Positions 9,065 to 17,532 of a stretch of 45,331 nucleotides of DNA are shown one piece after another. Both the position numbers and the translations under genes were made by a program. The stretch's first letter is position 1, and every line of letters begins with the position of its first letter. The DNA is from Bacteroidota bacterium (GTDB lineage: Bacteria > Bacteroidota > Bacteroidia > Bacteroidales > WCHB1-69), in contig JAEZOU010000012.1 of the NCBI GenBank assembly GCA_023413895.1, positions 1-45,331 of the forward strand, read 5' to 3'. The notes under the pieces are model-generated. The model was not told where the DNA came from. It was given only the letters and a program-made list of their open reading frames with translations, and searched no databases.

Positions 9065-9460
9065 TTACTCTCCTTTAAAATTGATTTCATCTTTGATGAT
9101 AAAAGCTCCTTCATATTGAAGAGACACCTTTCTAAGAGCTTCGTATGCTTCCAATTTGCTTCTAAAATCGCCTATTCGCAAACGGAAATAGGGTTCTAAA
9201 TAACTGATATAAGCTGGATATTCGCTAAAACTATTCTCAAACTCTGCCTTTGCTTTCTCTGCTCTTGCTAAAGAATTAGTGCCTGAAAATGTTGTAATTT
9301 GAATACGATAGCCTCCAATATGCTCCACCTTCTGCCAAACTTTCTTATTCCAATCCATAATCTGCTCCAAGCCAGGTTCCAAATCGTAAGTAACACTTGA
9401 CTGCGCTTGAAGCCCCATCAAAGCAAAGAAAATCACCACAGAAAAAGCAACTTTTTTCAT
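9065..9460 (-). CDS. Secreted SPOR-domain protein
   Basis: 131 aa. The signal peptide MKKVAFSVVIFFALMGLQAQ is followed by a short linker and a SPOR-like domain (about 48-125): GYRIQITTFSG, an Ala/Glu-rich helix, then FRLRIGDFRSKLEAYEALRKV. SPOR domains bind denuded peptidoglycan glycan strands, often at division sites. The N-terminal signal and lack of a lipobox Cys imply a periplasmic soluble protein. It is a single gene with its own promoter box at 9475-9482. Short proteins of this build are common in Bacteroidota; the specific role is unknown. Confidence 0.8.
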   Translation of the reverse strand: MKKVAFSVVIFFALMGLQAQSSVTYDLEPGLEQIMDWNKKVWQKVEHIGGYRIQITTFSGTNSLARAEKAKAEFENSFSEYPAYISYLEPYFRLRIGDFRSKLEAYEALRKVSLQYEGAFIIKDEINFKGE

Positions 9461-9474
9461 TCAAAAAATTTTGG

Positions 9475-9482
9475 CAAAGATA
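9475..9482 (-). promoter_or_regulatory. -7 box TATCTTTG of the SPOR-protein promoter
   Basis: Minus strand 9482 to 9475 reads TATCTTTG, an exact TAnnTTTG match, 14 bases before the ATG at 9460. Confidence 0.6.
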
Positions 9483-9564
9483 CAAATTTTTCCACATTAT
9501 TTTAAAGTAGATCTCACTCAATAAAAAAAAGATTTTTTCGTTTAAGGTAAACAAATAAAACTAT

Positions 9565-10167
9565 ATGAAACTCTTAAAAATCAACATTTTTCTGACAATA
9601 ACTTTGGCAATTATTCTTCTTTCTACCCACAGCTGTGTAGAAAAAGAAGCGGTTCCTGCGCCCAAGCCTTTTGGCTATTTTCGTATTTCGCTTCCTGAAG
9701 CTCAATATCAAAAATGGGACAGCATTTTGCCATGCACATTTGATTATTCACAATTAGCAAATATTAAAATCGACCCTCAAGAAGATGGAAAATATTGGAT
9801 AGATCTCACCTACCCACAATTCAACGCATCGATGAAAATCACATACTTTCCTATTCGCAACAATCTACGGGAACTTATTGAAAATGATGAAAAAATGGTA
9901 ATGTTTCATGTGGACCGCCGTAAAGCTGACGACGTTCAATATTCGATAATTGAAGATCCGAAAGCTCAAATTTACGGACAGATTTACGACATTATCGGCA
10001 AAGAGGTTGCATCGCCATTTCAATTTTGGGTTACCGATAGTGCGCAACACTATGTCAGAGGCGCACTTTACTTCAACTTTACGCCTAACAACGATTCATT
10101 AGCACCTGTTATTCAATATTTACGTAAAGACTTACTACATATCGTAGAAACTTGGTCGTGGAAATAA
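9565..10167 (+). CDS. gldD: Gliding motility/T9SS lipoprotein GldD
   Basis: 200 aa. The signal peptide ends in a lipobox STHSC with lipidated Cys24. The body begins with PKPFGYFRISLPE, a hallmark of GldD, and continues with FDYSQLANIKID, DLTYPQFNASMKITYFPI and a C-terminal HIVETWSWK. In Flavobacterium johnsoniae GldD is a cell-envelope lipoprotein needed for gliding and type IX secretion; its precise biochemical job is not known. It is followed 11 bases later by gldB, and ssb lies just beyond. A gldD-ssb neighbourhood also occurs in flavobacteria. No clear TAnnTTTG box was found upstream. Confidence 0.88.
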   Translation: MKLLKINIFLTITLAIILLSTHSCVEKEAVPAPKPFGYFRISLPEAQYQKWDSILPCTFDYSQLANIKIDPQEDGKYWIDLTYPQFNASMKITYFPIRNNLRELIENDEKMVMFHVDRRKADDVQYSIIEDPKAQIYGQIYDIIGKEVASPFQFWVTDSAQHYVRGALYFNFTPNNDSLAPVIQYLRKDLLHIVETWSWK

Positions 10168-10178
10168 TAATTATCCCT

Positions 10179-11216
10179 ATGAAAAAAAGAAATCTTATCA
10201 TTATTATCGTCATTATCATTATTATTGCTGTAGGATTGATAATTCTTCCCCAAAAAGAAAAAAATTCTACCATTGAAATTCCCACCAAAGAGATAAAAGA
10301 AAAAGAGAAAGAAATTAATTTACAAATTCTTCGATATGAAGAAGATATATTTAATATCGATAAGAATAATGTCGTTGATGAACTTCTTAAACTTTCCCAA
10401 ACATATCCTAATTTTCTTCCAGCCGACCAAATTCAAAACCCCAATGCCGTAAAAGCTTTTATGGCTTACCTTAACGACCCTACAGTTTTGGAACTATATA
10501 AAGAAGTAAAAAACACCTTTCCCAATCTAGACGATTTTAAACAACAATTTACTCAAGCTTACAGTCGCTATTTAGTTCTATTTCCCAATGATAAAATTCC
10601 TACTATAGTTACCTCAGTACCTGGATTAGACACACAGTGGCCTTCCGTTTTTCTTTACGAAAACGACTTGAATATCTATTTAGATATGTATTTAGGAGCA
10701 GATAATAAAATTTATAAACAAAGTGGAATTCCGCTCTATATCAGTGAAAGAATGGATAAAAAATTTCTACTTGTAGATTGCTTCAAGAAAGCAATTGTTT
10801 ACAAACAACTTCCTGAAAAAACATTAGTTACACTTTTAGACAGAATGATTTACGAAGGGAAAAAACTCTATTTTACCCAAGCGATGTTACCCAACGAACC
10901 ACTAGAAAATATTATCGGATATAATGAAGAAAAATTTCAATGGGCAGAACAAAATTATGGAAAAGTTTGGGCATACATTGTTGAAAATAACCTATTGTAC
11001 TCCAAAGAGGACAATGCAATTCGACAATTTGTTGAAGAAGCACCATTTACCAATCCTTTCGGAAACAATAGTCCTGGAAGGATGGGACAATATATTGGTT
11101 GGAAAATTGTAAGTGCCTATATGGAAAACAATTCAGAAATCATTTTAGGGGAGATGATGAAAAACACTGATTCACAGAACATTCTAAACAGCTCAAGATT
11201 CAAACCAACTAAATAA
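10179..11216 (+). CDS. gldB: GldB-family gliding motility protein, membrane-anchored
   Basis: 345 aa from ATG 10179. An upstream in-frame TTG at 10152 overlaps gldD and is unlikely. The N-terminus MKKRNLIIII... is an Ile-rich transmembrane anchor (about 5-24). The body has the GldB pattern: LQILRYEEDIFNID, YPNFLP, IPTIVTSVPGLD, LYENDLNIYLDMYLG, and a C-terminal FGNNSPGRMGQYIGWKIVSAYM. Characterised GldB proteins are lipoproteins, but this one has no Cys in its signal region, so it appears to be held by an uncleaved helix. It is needed for gliding/T9SS in Flavobacterium; the biochemical activity is unknown. Co-transcribed with gldD. Confidence 0.8.
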   Translation: MKKRNLIIIIVIIIIIAVGLIILPQKEKNSTIEIPTKEIKEKEKEINLQILRYEEDIFNIDKNNVVDELLKLSQTYPNFLPADQIQNPNAVKAFMAYLNDPTVLELYKEVKNTFPNLDDFKQQFTQAYSRYLVLFPNDKIPTIVTSVPGLDTQWPSVFLYENDLNIYLDMYLGADNKIYKQSGIPLYISERMDKKFLLVDCFKKAIVYKQLPEKTLVTLLDRMIYEGKKLYFTQAMLPNEPLENIIGYNEEKFQWAEQNYGKVWAYIVENNLLYSKEDNAIRQFVEEAPFTNPFGNNSPGRMGQYIGWKIVSAYMENNSEIILGEMMKNTDSQNILNSSRFKPTK

Positions 11217-11246
11217 ATATAAATAAAATAAATTTTATAGAAAATA

Positions 11247-11277
11247 TTTGAAAATTCAAAACTTTTTTATATTTTTG
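11247..11277 (+). promoter_or_regulatory. Complete Bacteroidota promoter upstream of ssb
   Basis: TTTG at 11247-11250 (-33), a 19-base spacer, then TATTTTTG at 11270-11277 (-7). This is the only promoter in the window where I find both consensus boxes at standard spacing. The ssb ATG lies 23 bases downstream. Confidence 0.75.
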
Positions 11278-11300
11278 CAGCGAACTTAAAAACTACTACT

Positions 11301-11738
11301 ATGTCTGGAATTAACAAAGTTATTTTAGTGGGCCGATTAGGGAAAGACCCGGAAGTACGCGCCCTTGAGAACGGCTCAAAGCGAGCAACATTTACGATGG
11401 CAACCTCAGAAATTTACAAAGACAAAGAGGGCAAAAAAATTGAGCAAACGGAATGGCACAACATTGTTTGTTGGCGCAACAAGGCAGAATTTGCAGAAGC
11501 ATATCTCAGCAAAGGGAAATTAATCTACTTAGAAGGAAAACTCAGAACCCGAAGTTGGGAAGACAACGGCATTAAAAAATACATTACTGAGATTGAGGCT
11601 CACAACTTACAAATTTTGAGCAGCAAGTCAGACGAACCAAAACCAACTGAATATCAAGTGATTAATTCACCACAGATTACAGAAGCGGTTCCAAGTAGTG
11701 AAGAACCCTCTTTTGAAACTGACGATCTTCCCTTCTAA
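11301..11738 (+). CDS. ssb: Single-stranded DNA-binding protein
   Basis: 145 aa. The N-terminal OB fold (about 1-108) begins MSGINKVILVGRLGKDPEVR and contains TEWHNIVCWRNKAEFAEAYLSKGKLIYLEGKL, typical of bacterial SSB. It ends in a flexible acidic tail, DDLPF, which recruits repair and replication proteins. It coats single-stranded DNA as a tetramer. It has a strong own promoter (11247-11277) and an intrinsic terminator (11765-11805), so it is a single-gene unit. Confidence 0.96.
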   Translation: MSGINKVILVGRLGKDPEVRALENGSKRATFTMATSEIYKDKEGKKIEQTEWHNIVCWRNKAEFAEAYLSKGKLIYLEGKLRTRSWEDNGIKKYITEIEAHNLQILSSKSDEPKPTEYQVINSPQITEAVPSSEEPSFETDDLPF

Positions 11739-11764
11739 AAAAAGAAGAGAGAAATTTTAATCTG

Positions 11765-11805
11765 AAGTACTTCTCCTATCAAAAGATAAGAGAGGTACTT
11801 TTTTT
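11765..11805 (+). terminator. Intrinsic terminator after ssb
   Basis: A 16-bp stem (11765-11780 with 11785-11800), with one G-T wobble and one mismatch, closes an AAAA loop and is followed by a T run. It lies 27 bases after the ssb stop. Confidence 0.8.
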
Positions 11806-11881
11806 ATATAAAGAGATAAAAATCAACAAATTGATGTTAGCAAAAACAGAAATTTACACAAATTAACATCTCTAAATATTA

Positions 11882-11889
11882 TATTTTTG
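11882..11889 (+). promoter_or_regulatory. -7 box TATTTTTG of the envC-like operon
   Basis: Exact TAnnTTTG match 22 bases before ATG 11912. The predicted transcription start near 11896 rules out the upstream TTG codon at 11894 as a start. Confidence 0.6.
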
Positions 11890-11911
11890 TATCTTGCAAT
11901 ATATAAAATTT

Positions 11912-13168
11912 ATGAGACAAAAAGTTTATGCAATTCTTGTTTGTATTGGACTGATAATTTTTCTTTTTTCAGTAACATCGGCACAGAAAAGCAGTTCACA
12001 ATTAAAAAACAATAAGAAAAAGATTGAACAGGATATCCTCCAAACGCAAAAACTTCTGAATGAAACCAAAAAAAACAAAAACGCCACACTTCAGCAAGCG
12101 GCATTATTAAGAAAGCAGATTGCCAACCGTGAGAATTTGATTTATGAAATCAACAACGAACTATACGAGATGGAGCTTGAGCTAGATGCGAATGAAGAGA
12201 CGATTAAGGAGTTGGATAAAAAATTAGAGTACATGAAAACAGATTACTCCCGTATTGTCTATATGGCGTACAAAAACCGAAGATCCACAGACAAGCTAAC
12301 GTTTCTACTCTCTGCAAAAAACTTCAACCAGATGTACCAACGCATCAAATATTACACACTCTTTTCGCTCAAAGTAAAAGATCAGGTACAAGAGATTGAA
12401 CAAGTGCAAAATGAGATTAAGCAATCGAACAACGAGCTTACCGCTATCAAAGAAGGAAAAGTTGTGCTATTAGATGGAAAAGAGAAAGAACTTCGACAGT
12501 TAGAAATTGACAGAAAAGCGAAAAATGCGACAGCTAACCAATTAAAAAAGAAGGAGAATCAATTAGCAAATGAATTAAAAAAGAAAGAGAAAAAACGTCG
12601 CGAATTAGATTTAGCGATAAAAAAAGCTATTGAGCAGGAGATTATGGCAGCTAACGCCAAACGCAATGCCGACAAAAGTGGAAGCAACAAAAACTCAGGT
12701 AGTTCAAAAGGAACTTCCACTGAAATTCTACTTACACCTGAAGAGAAAATAATCAGCACTAATTTTCAAAATAATAAAGGATTGTTACCATGGCCAGTAG
12801 CAAAAGGAAGAACCATTGTTGAGTATGGAAAGCGCCCGCACCCAGATGTACCTTCCGTAACTATCGACAATAAAGGAATCGACATTTTGGTAGAAGCTAA
12901 CGAACCGGTTCGCGCTGTTTTTAACGGCGTAGTTACGGCAACACTTGATTTGATGGGTAGCAAAGTGGTAATGATTCGTCATGGTGAGTACATTACTGTA
13001 TATCAAAATTTAGCAACCGTAACAGTGAAAAAAGGAGACAATGTGAAATCGAAACAAAATATTGGAACTGTTGCAAAGGCATCAGGTTCATCAACATACG
13101 AACTTCATTTTGAAGTGTGGAAAAACAAAGTTAATCTAAATCCATCATCTTGGATTGCAAGTCGTTAA
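11912..13168 (+). CDS. EnvC-like murein hydrolase activator (coiled coil plus degenerate LytM/M23 domain)
   Basis: 418 aa from ATG 11912. A signal peptide (ending TSAQ) is followed by a long Lys/Glu-rich coiled coil (about 28-250), a low-complexity Ser/Gly linker, and a C-terminal LytM/M23 domain (about 300-415). The zinc ligands are altered. The HxxxD motif reads NKGID (Asn for His), and the HxH motif reads ELHFE (Glu for the first His). So the domain should not cleave peptidoglycan itself. E. coli EnvC has the same architecture and degeneracy and activates amidases at division; that role is inferred here. It is first in an operon with two lipid acyltransferases and engB. Confidence 0.85.
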   Translation: MRQKVYAILVCIGLIIFLFSVTSAQKSSSQLKNNKKKIEQDILQTQKLLNETKKNKNATLQQAALLRKQIANRENLIYEINNELYEMELELDANEETIKELDKKLEYMKTDYSRIVYMAYKNRRSTDKLTFLLSAKNFNQMYQRIKYYTLFSLKVKDQVQEIEQVQNEIKQSNNELTAIKEGKVVLLDGKEKELRQLEIDRKAKNATANQLKKKENQLANELKKKEKKRRELDLAIKKAIEQEIMAANAKRNADKSGSNKNSGSSKGTSTEILLTPEEKIISTNFQNNKGLLPWPVAKGRTIVEYGKRPHPDVPSVTIDNKGIDILVEANEPVRAVFNGVVTATLDLMGSKVVMIRHGEYITVYQNLATVTVKKGDNVKSKQNIGTVAKASGSSTYELHFEVWKNKVNLNPSSWIASR

Positions 13169-13173
13169 AAATT

Positions 13174-13977
13174 ATGCAAATAGATATTCGCAAAATCATA
13201 GAATCAAAAAATGCTAAATTAGCTAAGCGGATTCCCAACTTTCTGATCAAGAAATTTGAAAAAATTTTAGAATTAAAAAAAATCAACTATTTTTTGGCTC
13301 ACCATAGCGAAGACACAGCCATTGACTTTGCTCGTAACTCTATCGATTACGTAGGAGCCAATATCACCGTTAAGAATGAAGAAAACATTCCCCAAGAGGG
13401 CAGATATATCATCGTTTCTAACCACCCATTAGGCGGAATTGATGGTGTAGCACTTATCTCTGCTATCGGCAAATATCGCAAGGATATTAAATTCCCCGTC
13501 AACGATTTTCTTTTATATTTACAACCCATGCGGGATATTTTCATACCTATCAACAAAATGGGGAAAAGTTCGGTTTCTTCTATGAAAGAGTTTAACGAAG
13601 CATTCGAGTCAGACAACTTAATTCTCTATTTTCCAGCAGGACTTTGTTCCCGAAAAGAGAATGGGATTTTGCGAGATTTAGAGTGGAAAAAAACGATTAT
13701 TAGAAAAGCGAGAGAAACAAAGCGCGACATTATTCCAGTTTTCTTTGATGGCGAAAATAGTGAGAAATTTTATAGAATTGCTCGCTGGCGCAAACGGTTA
13801 AAGATAAAATTCAATATCGAAATGATGTTTCTCCCTGCAGAAATTTTTAAACAAAAAGGAAATACATTTACGGCTACTTTTGGAAACCCGATTTCCTATA
13901 ACACTTTTGACCAAAGCCAAAATGATGCAGAATGGGCATCTTGGCTTAAAGAACAAGTATATTCACTGACAAACTAA
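13174..13977 (+). CDS. glsA: PlsC-type O-acyltransferase (GlsA-like, glycine lipid synthesis)
   Basis: 267 aa from ATG 13174; the earlier in-frame TTG (13150) lies inside the previous gene. The acyltransferase block NHPLGGID (83-90) gives the catalytic NHx4D pattern, and YFPAG near 152 is the second block. The next gene is an OlsB-type N-acyltransferase. In Bacteroides thetaiotaomicron the pair GlsB (N-acyl) and GlsA (O-acyl) makes glycine lipids: GlsA esterifies a second fatty acid onto the 3-hydroxy group of the N-acyl glycine. The assignment rests on the pairing and family. A general lysophosphatidic acid acyltransferase is the alternative. Acts at the cytoplasmic membrane. Confidence 0.7.
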   Translation: MQIDIRKIIESKNAKLAKRIPNFLIKKFEKILELKKINYFLAHHSEDTAIDFARNSIDYVGANITVKNEENIPQEGRYIIVSNHPLGGIDGVALISAIGKYRKDIKFPVNDFLLYLQPMRDIFIPINKMGKSSVSSMKEFNEAFESDNLILYFPAGLCSRKENGILRDLEWKKTIIRKARETKRDIIPVFFDGENSEKFYRIARWRKRLKIKFNIEMMFLPAEIFKQKGNTFTATFGNPISYNTFDQSQNDAEWASWLKEQVYSLTN

Positions 13978-13984
13978 CTTACGA

Positions 13985-15022
13985 ATGAAACCTATTATTG
14001 ATCCTATTGATAAAGAGATTCTAAAAAGTGAACTCACTGAAGACAAATTTGTTCGCACTACCAATGCGTGCTCAAATCAAATCTACTCCATTACAGCACA
14101 CGATTCTCCTAATGTAATGCGCGAAATTGGACGCTTGCGCGAAATCACTTTCCGACAAGCTGGTGGCGGAACTGGAGAAGAGTTAGATATTGACCACTAC
14201 GATACCGATGAAATTCCTTTCCGACAACTTATCGTTTGGAATAACAAAGAGGAAGAGATTATCAGTGCATACCGATACATTCTTGGAAAAGATGTTCCTC
14301 TAAACGAAAACGGATACCCTGATACGCCAACTTCTAAACTTTTCCAATTTTCAGAAGAATTTATTCATGGGAAATGGAAAGAATGTATTGAATTAGGCCG
14401 TAGTTTTGTACAACCCAAATATCAAGGAACTACCAACCCTCGATTAGGATTGTTCTCTCTTGACAATATGTGGGACGGTTTGGGTGCTCTTACTGTCGAT
14501 TTTCCTCAAGCTAAATATTTCTTCGGCAAAATGACTATGTACAATAGTTATAACCGATTGGCTCGTAACATGATTCTCAATTTTCTACAAACCAATTTTC
14601 AAGGAGATGAAAATCTTGTAAAACCATTTAATCCTGTCAATATCGACAAAAATGTTTTAAAAAATATTTTGAGTACTGGCACACTAAAAGAGAGATTCAA
14701 AACCTTAAATGATAACGTTCGCAATCTAAAAACCTCCATTCCTCCGCTTATAAAAACCTATATGTCGTTATCAGCAACCATGAAATATTTCGGAGCATCG
14801 GAAAATCCAGAATTTGGTCCTGTTGAAGAGATTGCTATTTTGATTGATATTGCGGACATTTACGAAGAGAAGAAAAAACGCCATATTATCAGCTACGATC
14901 CTCAAAAAAGACAAGAAAGATTAGAGCATAGACAAGAAAGGAAAGAACAAAGACAAGAAAGAAGAGAAGAGAGAAGAGAGCTGCGACAAGAAAGAAGAGC
15001 GCAAAAGAAATTAGAGAAATAG
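13985..15022 (+). CDS. glsB: OlsB/GlsB-type N-acyltransferase (GNAT fold) with charged C-terminal tail
   Basis: 345 aa. The GNAT-like Acetyltransf_5 core (about 45-200) shows REIGRLREITFRQAGGGTGEE, YDTDEIPFRQLIVW and CIELGRSFVQPKY, the typical order of ornithine- or glycine-lipid N-acyltransferases that use 3-hydroxyacyl-ACP. Paired with the PlsC-type gene 7 bases upstream, it likely makes the N-acyl amino acid first intermediate of glycine lipids. The last 40 or so residues are almost only Arg, Glu, Gln and Lys in repeated RQERxE units, a long charged helix that could bind membrane or nucleic acid. The tail is outside the enzyme domain. engB follows after 2 bases. Confidence 0.72.
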   Translation: MKPIIDPIDKEILKSELTEDKFVRTTNACSNQIYSITAHDSPNVMREIGRLREITFRQAGGGTGEELDIDHYDTDEIPFRQLIVWNNKEEEIISAYRYILGKDVPLNENGYPDTPTSKLFQFSEEFIHGKWKECIELGRSFVQPKYQGTTNPRLGLFSLDNMWDGLGALTVDFPQAKYFFGKMTMYNSYNRLARNMILNFLQTNFQGDENLVKPFNPVNIDKNVLKNILSTGTLKERFKTLNDNVRNLKTSIPPLIKTYMSLSATMKYFGASENPEFGPVEEIAILIDIADIYEEKKKRHIISYDPQKRQERLEHRQERKEQRQERREERRELRQERRAQKKLEK

Positions 15023-15024
15023 TT

Positions 15025-15642
15025 ATGGAAATTAAAAACGTAAAATATCTGCAAAGCGTAGTAGATTGGAAAAAATGCCCCTCGCCCACTTTGCCAGAAT
15101 TTGCTTTTATTGGTCGCTCTAATGTTGGTAAATCATCCCTTATCAATATGTTAGCCAACAATAAAAGTTTAGCAAAAACCTCTTCCAAACCAGGTAAAAC
15201 ACAAACTATCAACCACTTCATTGTTGACAATTGTTGGTACTTAGTAGATTTACCAGGCTATGGCTACGCTCATACCTCGAAAACGATGCGTGAAAAGTGG
15301 AGCCAAATGATATTGGATTATATCCAAAAAAGAGAAAACTTACAACTAGTTTTTATCTTGGTTGATTCACGTATTGAACCACAAAAAATTGACTTAGAAT
15401 TTATTGACAAAATGGGAGAATTGATGATTCCTTTTGCCATCATTTTCACAAAATCAGATAAAAATTCCAACCAAAAAACAATACAAAATGTTGAATGTTA
15501 TAAAAAAACATTGCGACAAAATTGGGAAGAGCTACCCACAATGTTTATCTCTTCATCAGTAAATAAAAATGGGAAAGATCATATTCTTAACTTTATAGAA
15601 GAGATTAATGAACAATATTATGAAGAAAAATCTGTTTTATAG
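15025..15642 (+). CDS. engB: Ribosome biogenesis GTPase EngB (YihA/YsxC)
   Basis: 205 aa, full length. An essential GTPase for late assembly of the large ribosomal subunit. G1 GRSNVGKSS (30-38), G2-region KPGKTQTIN, G3 DLPGYGYA (75-82) and G4 TKSDK (about 137) are all present. It starts 2 bases after the glsB-like gene and is the last strongly coupled gene of the envC-like/glsA/glsB/engB unit. Confidence 0.94.
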   Translation: MEIKNVKYLQSVVDWKKCPSPTLPEFAFIGRSNVGKSSLINMLANNKSLAKTSSKPGKTQTINHFIVDNCWYLVDLPGYGYAHTSKTMREKWSQMILDYIQKRENLQLVFILVDSRIEPQKIDLEFIDKMGELMIPFAIIFTKSDKNSNQKTIQNVECYKKTLRQNWEELPTMFISSSVNKNGKDHILNFIEEINEQYYEEKSVL

Positions 15643-15680
15643 CAAAACAAAATACAAACAAAATATACAAATCAAAAAAA

Positions 15681-16115
15681 ATGAAAACACAACATTATTT
15701 ATTACTACTTGCTATTTTTGTTTTAACAACAAGTTTTACCATTGCTTGCAAAAAAAGCAACGACAACAAACCTTTAGTAAACACGTATTGGCAATTAACG
15801 CATATTGAAGGGGAAACCGTAACGAAATCTCCAGCAATACCTTGCATTCACTTTTTGTCTGATGGAACTTTCAATGGTAATTTAGGCTGTAATACATTCT
15901 TTGGTAACTACTTTGCAAAAAGGAAAAAAATCTCTTTCGATTATTTAGGTGCAACAAAAAAGTATTGTCAAGATATGAAAATAGAAGACCATTTCGGAAA
16001 AGTAATCCGAAACGGAATCACTCACTACAAAATAGAAAAAGACACCTTAATTCTTCTCAATAAAAAAACTGAAGTACTACGTTTTATCGCAGCTACACAG
16101 AAAGAGGAACAATAG
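15681..16115 (+). CDS. META-domain (HslJ-like) lipoprotein
   Basis: 144 aa. A signal peptide with lipobox TIAC (Cys23) precedes a META domain: NTYWQLTHIEGETV, CIHFLSDGTFNGNLGCNTFFGNYF and SFDYLGATKKYC. The GNLGCNTFFGNY segment is the family signature, as in HslJ and related heat-inducible or antibiotic-resistance lipoproteins. Two further cysteines could pair. Function of these domains is not defined. It follows engB by 38 bases with no obvious promoter of its own, so it may be read from the upstream operon. Confidence 0.8.
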   Translation: MKTQHYLLLLAIFVLTTSFTIACKKSNDNKPLVNTYWQLTHIEGETVTKSPAIPCIHFLSDGTFNGNLGCNTFFGNYFAKRKKISFDYLGATKKYCQDMKIEDHFGKVIRNGITHYKIEKDTLILLNKKTEVLRFIAATQKEEQ

Positions 16116-16136
16116 AGATTTTTTCATTAATTTATG

Positions 16137-16144
16137 TATCTTCG
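16137..16144 (+). promoter_or_regulatory. Near-consensus -7 box TATCTTCG before the surA-like gene
   Basis: One mismatch to TAnnTTTG, 33 bases before the ATG at 16178. It may give the surA-like/moxR/kinase unit its own promoter. Confidence 0.35.
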
Positions 16145-16177
16145 CAAACTTAAAATTTTTGAAATCTATCATTGTCA

Positions 16178-17521
16178 ATGAAAAAAAACCTCCTACTTAT
16201 CATTCTATTAATCAATAGTTTGTGTTTATTCTCACAAAACACTATTGACAAAATCATTGCGGTTATTGGATCTGAAATCGTTCTACAATCAGATTTAGAA
16301 AAAGTTTATTCCGATTATAAAGCACAATATGTAGATCTTGATAATGAAGAGGAATTGATATGTTATGTTCTTGAAAACATGGTATATAACAAATTGATGA
16401 TGCACCAAGCGGAGATTGACAGTGTTGAATTTACCGAAGAACAAGTAGATGACCAAGTAAATTACAGAATGTCGATGATTATTCAACACTATGGTGGCGA
16501 TGCCAAAGTGATTGAAAAATATTACAACAAAACCATTGATGAGATAAAAAAGGATATGCGTGAGATGATGTATGAACAGATGGTTGTAGAACAGATGCAA
16601 ACTAATATCACGCAAGATGTTACCATAACTCCTTCAGAAGTAAAGAGTTATATTAGTAAATTTCCTTTAGATAGTATGCCAGTTATTCAACCGACATACG
16701 AATTTGGGCACATTGTAAAAACCCCTCCTATTAGTGATGCTGAGCGACAAGAAATTAAAGTGCGTTTAGAGGGTTATCGTGAGCGCGTACTTCGAGGTGA
16801 AAAGTTCTCAATGTTGGCTCGCCTTTATTCTGACGACCCAGGTAGTGCTAGCAAAGGAGGAAATTTAGGTTTTGTGGAAAGAGGCGTGCTTTATCCCGAA
16901 TTTGAAGCAGTAGCATTCTCTCTAAAAACTGGAGAAATATCGCAAGTTGTTGAGACACAAGCAGGTTATCATATTATTATGCTACACGAACGCCGCGGAG
17001 ATGCTATCAATGTTTCCCATATTCTGATTCAACCCAAACCCTCTACAGATGAACAGATTAAGGCAATTGATTACTTGGATAGCATAAAATTGATTATTGA
17101 TAGCGAAAAATTGGAATTCAGTGATGCAGCAATGCGCTTCTCTACCGATGATAATAAAAATAGTGGAGGTTGGGTTGTTAATCCATACACAAACTCTTTC
17201 AAATTCGATAAAGAATCGTTAGACCCTGCCACACGCGCAACGCTTGACCAATTAATTCCTGGCGAATACTCTGAAGCCGTACCTTTTGTAACTGAAGATG
17301 GCCTAATGTCGTACCGCTTACTTTACCTAAAAATCAAGGTCCCAGAACATAAGGCTAACTTGGTAGAGGATTACGACGTAATTAAAAATGCTGCTTTAGA
17401 GGAGAAAAAATCGCAAGTTCTCCAAAATTGGATTAAGAAGAAAGTAAAAATAACAAGTATCAAAATAGATGAACAATATAGAAATTGCAACTTTGTAAAA
17501 GAGTGGCAAATTCCTGAATAA
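16178..17521 (+). CDS. SurA-like periplasmic peptidyl-prolyl isomerase (parvulin)
   Basis: 447 aa from ATG 16178, where a Lys-Lys-hydrophobic signal peptide begins (the TTG 6 bases earlier is less likely). The mature N-terminus NTIDKIIAVIGSEIVLQSDLE is the SurA chaperone domain. Two rotamase domains follow: the first (about 174-275) with FSMLARLYSDDPGSASKGGNLGFVERG and GYHIIMLHERR; the second (about 277-390) with NVSHILIQPKP and FSTDDNKNSGGW. SurA-type proteins escort unfolded outer-membrane proteins across the periplasm. The second domain looks less conserved and may be non-catalytic. moxR starts 11 bases later. Confidence 0.88.
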   Translation: MKKNLLLIILLINSLCLFSQNTIDKIIAVIGSEIVLQSDLEKVYSDYKAQYVDLDNEEELICYVLENMVYNKLMMHQAEIDSVEFTEEQVDDQVNYRMSMIIQHYGGDAKVIEKYYNKTIDEIKKDMREMMYEQMVVEQMQTNITQDVTITPSEVKSYISKFPLDSMPVIQPTYEFGHIVKTPPISDAERQEIKVRLEGYRERVLRGEKFSMLARLYSDDPGSASKGGNLGFVERGVLYPEFEAVAFSLKTGEISQVVETQAGYHIIMLHERRGDAINVSHILIQPKPSTDEQIKAIDYLDSIKLIIDSEKLEFSDAAMRFSTDDNKNSGGWVVNPYTNSFKFDKESLDPATRATLDQLIPGEYSEAVPFVTEDGLMSYRLLYLKIKVPEHKANLVEDYDVIKNAALEEKKSQVLQNWIKKKVKITSIKIDEQYRNCNFVKEWQIPE

Positions 17522-17532
17522 AAAGAGATTTG

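Noticed and set aside
14889..15230. 113-aa minus-strand open frame rich in Leu and Phe over the glsB/engB junction
   Set aside because: The hydrophobic run is simply the reverse reading of the Arg/Glu-rich purine tract in the acyltransferase tail; not a membrane protein gene.
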